Positions 7,317-11,763 of a stretch of 11,763 bases of DNA are shown here, in pieces. A program made the position numbers and the translations under genes. This DNA comes from an uncultured Lachnospiraceae bacterium (GTDB taxonomy: Bacteria > Bacillota > Clostridia > Lachnospirales > Lachnospiraceae), in the NCBI GenBank assembly GCA_910579085.1, contig CAJTRU010000093.1:1-11763 (forward strand), read 5' to 3'. Position 1 is the first letter of the stretch, and every line of letters starts with the position of its first letter. The notes beneath the pieces were generated by a model. The model was not told the origin of the DNA. It saw only the letters and a list, made by a program, of their open reading frames with translations, and ran no database searches.

Positions 7317-8249
7317 ATGATAGTAACAGTAACAATGAATCCAGCTATTGACAAGACGGTGGAGATAGGTTACCTGCAACAAGGAGGCCTAAACCGCATA
7401 AGCAAAGTTGAATATGATGCTGGTGGTAAGGGCATTAATGTTTCAAAGACTATATGCGAGCTTGGTGGCAAAAGCATTGCAACAGGTTTTCTTGCTGGAA
7501 ATGCAGGGCGTACTATTAAAAATGTGCTTGATGAAAAAGGCATACAGAATGATTTTGTATGGCTTGAAGGCGAAACCAGGACAAATACAAAAGTATTTGA
7601 AGAAAATGGCATGGTTACAGAACTTAATGAGCCAGGGGCAGTACCATCAGCAGATGAATTAAAAGAACTTATGCATAAATTAGAGGAATATGCATCCAAA
7701 GATACATTATTTGTGCTTGCAGGAAGTGTGCCAAATGGAATGGATAAAGATATCTATGCAGAAATAATTAATACTGTACATAAAAAAGGTGCAGCAGTGC
7801 TTCTGGATGCAGACGGGGAACTGTTCAGGAACGGGCTTAAGGCATTGCCTGATATTATTAAGCCAAACAGGCTTGAACTTGAAGAATATGCCAGGTTCGA
7901 TTATAAAGCATCAGAACAGGAAATTGCAAATATTGCAAGAAGGCTTATAGAAGAAGGAATAAGCACAGTAGCCGTTTCTATGGGCAAATGTGGTGCAATG
8001 CTTTTAAAGAAAGATTATGAAGCAAAAGCACCAGCACTTTCTGTAAAAGCACATTCCACAGTAGGTGCAGGTGATGCAATGGTAGCAGCGCTTTCATTTG
8101 CTTATGAAAACAGCCTGGACAATGACGAAACATTAAAGCTTGGAATTGCGACATCAGCAGGTGCAGTAACAACAATAGGCACAAAACCGCCAGCAAAAGA
8201 GCTTGTTATGAAATTAAAAGAAGATGTAGTTATAGAAGAGATAGACTAA
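7317..8249 (+). CDS. pfkB: 1-phosphofructokinase-type PfkB sugar kinase
   Basis: A 310-residue ribokinase-fold kinase of the 1-phosphofructokinase / tagatose-6-phosphate kinase group, predicted to make fructose 1,6-bisphosphate from fructose 1-phosphate and ATP. Visible motifs: N-terminal MIVTVTMNPAIDKTVEI (1-17), GGKGINVS (36-43), GETRTNTKVFE (85-95), TELNEPG (101-107), and the C-terminal STVGAGDAMVAA (247-258) with the catalytic base Asp253. GETRTN and the TELNEPG segment fit FruK-type enzymes, but LacC-type kinases share most of these patterns, so the substrate is a prediction. In this operon the kinase sits beside a hexitol-phosphate dehydrogenase and no fructose EII gene. This suggests its fructose 1-phosphate comes from the dehydrogenase rather than from fructose uptake. 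AAGGGG at 7302-7307 is the ribosome binding site. Confidence 0.88.
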   Translation: MIVTVTMNPAIDKTVEIGYLQQGGLNRISKVEYDAGGKGINVSKTICELGGKSIATGFLAGNAGRTIKNVLDEKGIQNDFVWLEGETRTNTKVFEENGMVTELNEPGAVPSADELKELMHKLEEYASKDTLFVLAGSVPNGMDKDIYAEIINTVHKKGAAVLLDADGELFRNGLKALPDIIKPNRLELEEYARFDYKASEQEIANIARRLIEEGISTVAVSMGKCGAMLLKKDYEAKAPALSVKAHSTVGAGDAMVAALSFAYENSLDNDETLKLGIATSAGAVTTIGTKPPAKELVMKLKEDVVIEEID

Positions 8250-8281
8250 ATTATAAAAAACAGAAAGACGGGGGTATAAAT

Positions 8282-9547
8282 ATGAAAACAAAAGCAGTCA
8301 GGATGTATGGCGCTATGGATGTAAAGCTTGAAGAATTTGAGCTTCCAGCAATTAAAGATGATGAAATTTTAGTAAAGGTTATGAGTGACAGTATATGCAT
8401 GTCAACATATAAGCTGCTGCAGCAGGGCAAGAAACATAAAAGAGCACCACAGAATATTGATACCAATCCAATTATTATAGGGCATGAATTTGCAGGGGTA
8501 ATTGTTGAAGTTGGTGACAAATGGAAAGACCAGTTTAAACCAGGCATGCGTTTTACACAGCAGCCAGCACTTAATTACAAGGGAAGCCTTGCTTCACCAG
8601 GTTATTCTTATGAGTATTTTGGCGGTGCATGTACATACTGCATTATCCCTCATGAAGTAATGGAACTGGGATGCCTTATGCCATATGAAGGGGAAAGCTT
8701 CTTTGAAGCATCACTTGGCGAGCCGATGAGCTGCATTATAGGCGGATACCACGGCAATTACCATACCAACAAGGTAAACCATGACCTTTCAGGCGGGACA
8801 AAAGAGGGCGGCGATATAATTATCCTCGGCGGATGCGGGCCAATGGGCCTTGGTGCAATAAGCTATGGAATACAGTTTGAAAACAAGCCAAAGCGCATTG
8901 TAGTAACAGATATAGACGATGCAAAGCTTGCAAGGGCAAGGGAAGTTATAACAGAAGAAAAGGCAAAGGAAAATGGTGTTGAGCTTATATATGTTAATAC
9001 AGCAAGCATGGCAGACCCTGTAAAAGAACTGCGTGATATTACAGATGGCAAGGGGTATGATGATGTATTCGTGTATATTCCAAACCGTAAAGTTGCAGAA
9101 ATGGGTGATAAACTCCTTGCATTTGACGGATGCATGAATTTCTTTGCAGGCCCTTCTGACAGCCAGTTTATGGGTGAAGTAAATCTTTATAATGTACATT
9201 ATATCAGTACCCATATAGTAGGGACAACAGGTGGCAATAACGATGATTTAATTGAAGCAAACACACTTGCAGCCAAAGGGAAAATCGAACCTGCTGTTAT
9301 GGTTACACATGTAGGGGGAATTGACAGCATTGCTGAAACAACAAAGAACCTGCCAAATATCCCAGGTGGCAAAAAACTGACATATACCCAGTTTAATATG
9401 CCGCTTACAGCAATAGAGGACTTTGGGGAACTTGGCAAAACAGACCCGTTATTTAAGAAGCTTGATGAAGCATGTAAGAAAAACAGAGGATTATGGAATG
9501 TAGAAGCAGAGAAAATCTTATTTGCACATTTTGGTGTTACAGAATAA
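8282..9547 (+). CDS. YggP/SorE-like zinc-dependent (hexitol phosphate) dehydrogenase
   Basis: A 421-residue medium-chain zinc dehydrogenase resembling E. coli YggP and L-sorbose-1-phosphate reductase SorE over its whole length. Expected catalytic zinc ligands are Cys39 (SDSICMSTYK), His68-Glu69 (GHEFAG) and Glu147 (GEPMSC). The four-cysteine structural zinc lobe of classical alcohol dehydrogenases is missing, as in this subgroup. The Rossmann fold shows GGCGPMG (183-189), and Asp210 ends the second strand (VVTDIDD), suggesting NAD(H). SorE enzymes interconvert a 2-keto-1-phosphate and the corresponding hexitol phosphate. Inference: here the enzyme oxidises mannitol 1-phosphate beside the phosphorylated carbon, giving fructose 1-phosphate for the neighbouring kinase. 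In E. coli yggP also lies near a mannitol-type PTS (cmtAB). GGGGG at 8270-8274 is the ribosome binding site. The true substrate is unproven. Confidence 0.82.
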   Translation: MKTKAVRMYGAMDVKLEEFELPAIKDDEILVKVMSDSICMSTYKLLQQGKKHKRAPQNIDTNPIIIGHEFAGVIVEVGDKWKDQFKPGMRFTQQPALNYKGSLASPGYSYEYFGGACTYCIIPHEVMELGCLMPYEGESFFEASLGEPMSCIIGGYHGNYHTNKVNHDLSGGTKEGGDIIILGGCGPMGLGAISYGIQFENKPKRIVVTDIDDAKLARAREVITEEKAKENGVELIYVNTASMADPVKELRDITDGKGYDDVFVYIPNRKVAEMGDKLLAFDGCMNFFAGPSDSQFMGEVNLYNVHYISTHIVGTTGGNNDDLIEANTLAAKGKIEPAVMVTHVGGIDSIAETTKNLPNIPGGKKLTYTQFNMPLTAIEDFGELGKTDPLFKKLDEACKKNRGLWNVEAEKILFAHFGVTE

Positions 9548-9573
9548 ATAATACATGTTAAAGGAGTGATATT

Positions 9574-9837
9574 ATGGTTTCAAAGAAAGTTACAATTGTG
9601 AACCCTTCAGGGGTACATGCAAGACCCGCATCAATTTTATCAAAGGCAGCAACAGAGTGTTCTTCAGAAGTATTTCTTATACATGGGGAGAAAAAGATAC
9701 AGCCAAAAAGCATATTAAACCTTATGGCTGCCGCTTTAAAAAAGGGCACTGAGATAGAAGTACAGTGCGATGGTGAAAATGAGGAAGCAGATTTAAAGAA
9801 GATTACAGAGCTTATCGAAAGCGGGCTTGGGGAATAA
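9574..9837 (+). CDS. ptsH: Phosphocarrier protein HPr
   Basis: An 87-residue cytoplasmic phosphate carrier between Enzyme I and the EIIA proteins. His15 in SGVHARPAS (12-20) is the PTS phosphorylation site. Ser46 in PKSILNLM (44-51) matches the regulatory site of HPr kinase, so CcpA-type catabolite control is possible. The residues after Ser46 (ILNLM) differ from the usual IMGVM. The length is normal. AAGGAG at 9561-9566 is an excellent ribosome binding site. It lies 26 nt after the dehydrogenase gene and 53 nt before ptsI, with no terminator or clear promoter between, so it is probably transcribed with the hexitol genes. Whether it is the general HPr of the cell or one dedicated to this pathway cannot be told from the window. 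Confidence 0.95.
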   Translation: MVSKKVTIVNPSGVHARPASILSKAATECSSEVFLIHGEKKIQPKSILNLMAAALKKGTEIEVQCDGENEEADLKKITELIESGLGE

Positions 9838-9890
9838 ATAATAAAGACTGCCCTTTAAAGCCTGTAAACAATGGAAAGGCATGGTTATTT

Positions 9891-11504
9891 ATGGAAAAAG
9901 TATATGTTGGAAAAACCGCATCCAGGGGAATTGCAGTAGCAAAAATATATAAATATGAAGAACTGGATTTAAGTCCTGTGCAGTGTAAAATCCCAGAACA
10001 GGATAAGGAAGGGCAGGTCAGCCAGTTTCTTGATGCAAGGGAGTCTGTAAGGGCAGAATTAGAAAAACTTGCAGTAACTAATGAAATTTTTTCTGCACAT
10101 CTGGAAATGGTAATGGATTTTACATTAGAAGACAGTGTAAAGAGCAAAATTAACAATGATGCAGAAAATGCAGAAAGTGCAGTTAGTGAAGCAATTGCAG
10201 AAGTGGCAGCAATTTTTGAAATGATGGATGATGAGTATATGAAGGAAAGGGCGGCAGATATACAGGACGTTGGCAAACGCCTTATGGCACAGTTAAAAGG
10301 CGTACAGCTTCCAGATATAGGAAACCTGCATGAGGAGGCAATAATTCTTGCAAAAGACCTGTTCCCTTCAGATACAGTTAAGATAAATACAGACTATGTA
10401 AAGGGGATTATTACAGAAGAAGGCGGTGTTACAAGCCATGTTTCAATAATAGCCAAAAACCTTGGCATACCTACACTTGTAGGTGTAAAAGGCATACTTG
10501 GCAAATTAAATAATGGCGATACAGTCTGTATGGATGCTGGTGAAGGCGTTATTATTATTTCACCAGAAGAGGCTGTATTAAATGAGTATAAACAGAAAAA
10601 ACAGGAATATGAAGATGAAAGGCAGCGCCTTGAAAAATTAAGGGATAACCCAGTAATTACAAAAGACGGGAAAAGGGTTTCACTTTGTATTAATGTAGGC
10701 AATGCAGAAGATATTGAAAGGGCACTTCCAGTAAAAATGGATGGCGTTGGGCTTTTCAGAAGTGAACTTCTGTATATGGAAAATACACATTTCCCAACAG
10801 AAGAAGAGCAGTTCCAGGTATATAAACGTGCAGCAGTGCTTTGCCAGCAGGAATTAACAATACGTACACTTGATATTGGAGGAGACAAAGAACTTCCTTA
10901 CTTTGAATTTGAAAAAGAAGACAACCCGTTTCTTGGATGGAGGGCAATCCGTATATCACTTGACATGAAAGAAATGTTTAAGGAACAATTACGTGCAATA
11001 CTGCGTGCAAGTGCTTTTGGCAATGTGCGTATAATGTTCCCAATGATTATATCTGTTGAAGAATTAAGGGAAGCCAAGGCAGTTGTGGAAGAATGTAAGA
11101 AAGAACTGCGTGAGGAAGGCAAAGAATTCTGTGAAAACATAGAAACTGGAATGATGATGGAAACACCAGCAAGCGTGCTGCTTGCAGAAGAATTTGCCAA
11201 AGAAGCAGATTTCTTCAGCATAGGTACAAACGACCTTACACAGTACCTGCTTGCAGTAGACCGTGGCAATAAAAAGATTGCAGATAAATATTCATATTTC
11301 CACCCAGCAGTCCTTAGCGCCATAAAACATATAATAGACGCCGCACATAAAGAAAATATAAAAGCTGGAATGTGTGGTGAAATGGCAGGGGATGTAAAAG
11401 CAGCAGAAATACTGCTTGGATATGGGCTTGATGAATTCAGCATGTCAGCAGGCAGCATGGATTACATAAGAGAAGAACTTTTAAAACTTACAGGAAATAT
11501 ATAA
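9891..11504 (+). CDS. ptsI: PTS Enzyme I (PEP-protein phosphotransferase)
   Basis: A 537-residue cytoplasmic enzyme that takes phosphate from phosphoenolpyruvate and passes it to HPr. Domains in order: HPr-binding helical insert (about 25-140); swivelling phosphohistidine domain with GGVTSHVSIIAK (178-189), His183; and PEP-binding barrel (about 260-537) with GVGLFRSELLYM (285-296), RTLDIGGDKELPY (325-337), FLGWRAIR (347-354), DFFSIGTNDLTQY (440-452) and GMCGEMAGD (493-501), catalytic Cys495. All active-site elements are present. Only 42 residues follow the cysteine, against about 73 in E. coli EI, so the final helices are shorter. The sequence after the stop does not encode the missing part, so a recent frameshift is unlikely. 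The ribosome binding site GGAAAGG (9873-9879) is 11 nt from the ATG, a long spacing. ptsI is the last gene before the terminator. Confidence 0.96.
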   Translation: MEKVYVGKTASRGIAVAKIYKYEELDLSPVQCKIPEQDKEGQVSQFLDARESVRAELEKLAVTNEIFSAHLEMVMDFTLEDSVKSKINNDAENAESAVSEAIAEVAAIFEMMDDEYMKERAADIQDVGKRLMAQLKGVQLPDIGNLHEEAIILAKDLFPSDTVKINTDYVKGIITEEGGVTSHVSIIAKNLGIPTLVGVKGILGKLNNGDTVCMDAGEGVIIISPEEAVLNEYKQKKQEYEDERQRLEKLRDNPVITKDGKRVSLCINVGNAEDIERALPVKMDGVGLFRSELLYMENTHFPTEEEQFQVYKRAAVLCQQELTIRTLDIGGDKELPYFEFEKEDNPFLGWRAIRISLDMKEMFKEQLRAILRASAFGNVRIMFPMIISVEELREAKAVVEECKKELREEGKEFCENIETGMMMETPASVLLAEEFAKEADFFSIGTNDLTQYLLAVDRGNKKIADKYSYFHPAVLSAIKHIIDAAHKENIKAGMCGEMAGDVKAAEILLGYGLDEFSMSAGSMDYIREELLKLTGNI

Positions 11505-11522
11505 ACATTAATAATTAACCAA

Positions 11523-11577
11523 AAATGCACAGAGTTTCCACTTACGTTTATAACTGGAAACCCTGTGCATTTAATTT
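11523..11577 (+). terminator. Terminator of the mtl-pts cassette
   Basis: Arms 11525-11540 and 11555-11570 form a 16-bp stem with one mismatch and a 14-nt loop, extended by two A-T pairs. TTAATTT follows. It lies 20 nt after the ptsI stop. A second inverted repeat (11550-11560 with 11575-11585) overlaps its right arm. Confidence 0.8.
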
Positions 11578-11590
11578 CCAGTTATCTTTT
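11550..11590 (+). terminator. Overlapping alternative hairpin after ptsI
   Basis: ATAACTGGAAA (11550-11560) and TTTCCAGTTAT (11575-11585) form a perfect 11-bp stem with a 14-nt loop, followed by CTTTT. Because it uses bases 11555-11560 of the preceding hairpin, both cannot fold at once in one transcript. It may be a backup terminator or one state of a switch for sequence beyond the window. Confidence 0.5.
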
Positions 11591-11601
11591 GTTGTTGTAA
11601 T

Positions 11602-11763
11602 ATGGTGGACGTACGCAGGGGTTTTGTGTCCAGTTTAAACATATTCCATTCCAGGGCACGCCCCTACAAACCGCTACGCCAATATAAAACAATGTCATTT
11701 AGTTAAGGAAGATGCTGGAATCTAACAATAATGGGATACGCTGGCAAATCCAAAGTGTCTTAC
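11602..11763 (+). other. G+C-rich tail with a broken short reading frame; no recognised gene
   Basis: From ATG 11602 a frame of 34 codons runs to TAA 11704-11706, containing RARPYKPLRQYKTMSFS, and stays open in the same frame to the window end. There is no convincing ribosome binding site. Bases 11602-11680 are about 53% G+C (counted by hand), above the surrounding genes. The segments 11609-11628 and about 11666-11682 are rough inverted copies of one another, so a dispersed or decayed repeat element is possible. I do not assign a function. Confidence 0.3.

Noticed and set aside
10898..11458. Long open frame on the minus strand inside ptsI (186 codons), and similar ones antisense to mtlA, mtlR and pfkB
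   Set aside because: They lie opposite well-conserved genes, show low-complexity Ser/Ile/Ala-rich composition typical of antisense frames, and have no start signals of their own.
1..11763. CRISPR arrays, tRNA/rRNA genes, insertion sequences or phage genes
   Set aside because: Reading both strands, I saw no regularly spaced repeats, cloverleaf-like sequence or transposase/integrase-like protein.

Overview
The window is a low-G+C Firmicute segment. Strong purine-rich ribosome binding sites, a Clostridia-type PNPase, an adjacent Gx-transporter gene and BglG-type PTS regulation suggest Clostridia, probably Lachnospiraceae. No rRNA or tRNA is present to confirm this, so the family is an inference from gene content. 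All recognised genes lie on the + strand.

Region 1 (1-3008): a short leader region, then pnp (polynucleotide phosphorylase, start 345), overlapped by one base by a small membrane protein of the Gx-transporter / 'heptaprenyl diphosphate synthase component I' family. The pair ends at a strong hairpin terminator (2959-3008). The pnp leader carries a good sigma-A promoter (151-179). Just downstream of it lies a stem followed by six T residues (223-267), so pnp may be controlled by transcription attenuation.

Region 2 (3009-11577): a complete hexitol phosphotransferase (PTS) cassette, apparently one transcription unit. The order is mtlA (mannitol-type EIICB), mtlR (PRD-containing activator), mtlF (EIIA), pfkB (1-phosphofructokinase-type kinase), a YggP/SorE-type zinc dehydrogenase, ptsH (HPr) and ptsI (Enzyme I), then a hairpin terminator. 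Every step of the phosphate relay from PEP to sugar is encoded here: EI, HPr, MtlF, MtlA. So is the regulator that reads the relay's phosphorylation state.

The usual mannitol-1-phosphate 5-dehydrogenase (MtlD) is not in the cassette. A dehydrogenase related to L-sorbose-1-phosphate reductase and a fructose-1-phosphate-kinase-like protein sit in its place. Together they suggest a variant route: mannitol, then mannitol-1-P, then fructose-1-P, then fructose-1,6-bisphosphate. This is the most interesting inference in the window. Two near-identical imperfect palindromes, one upstream of mtlA and one upstream of mtlF, look like operator sites for the cassette.

Region 3 (11578-11763): non-coding or decayed sequence, with a more G+C-rich patch and a reading frame broken by one stop. 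No gene is confidently recognised there.
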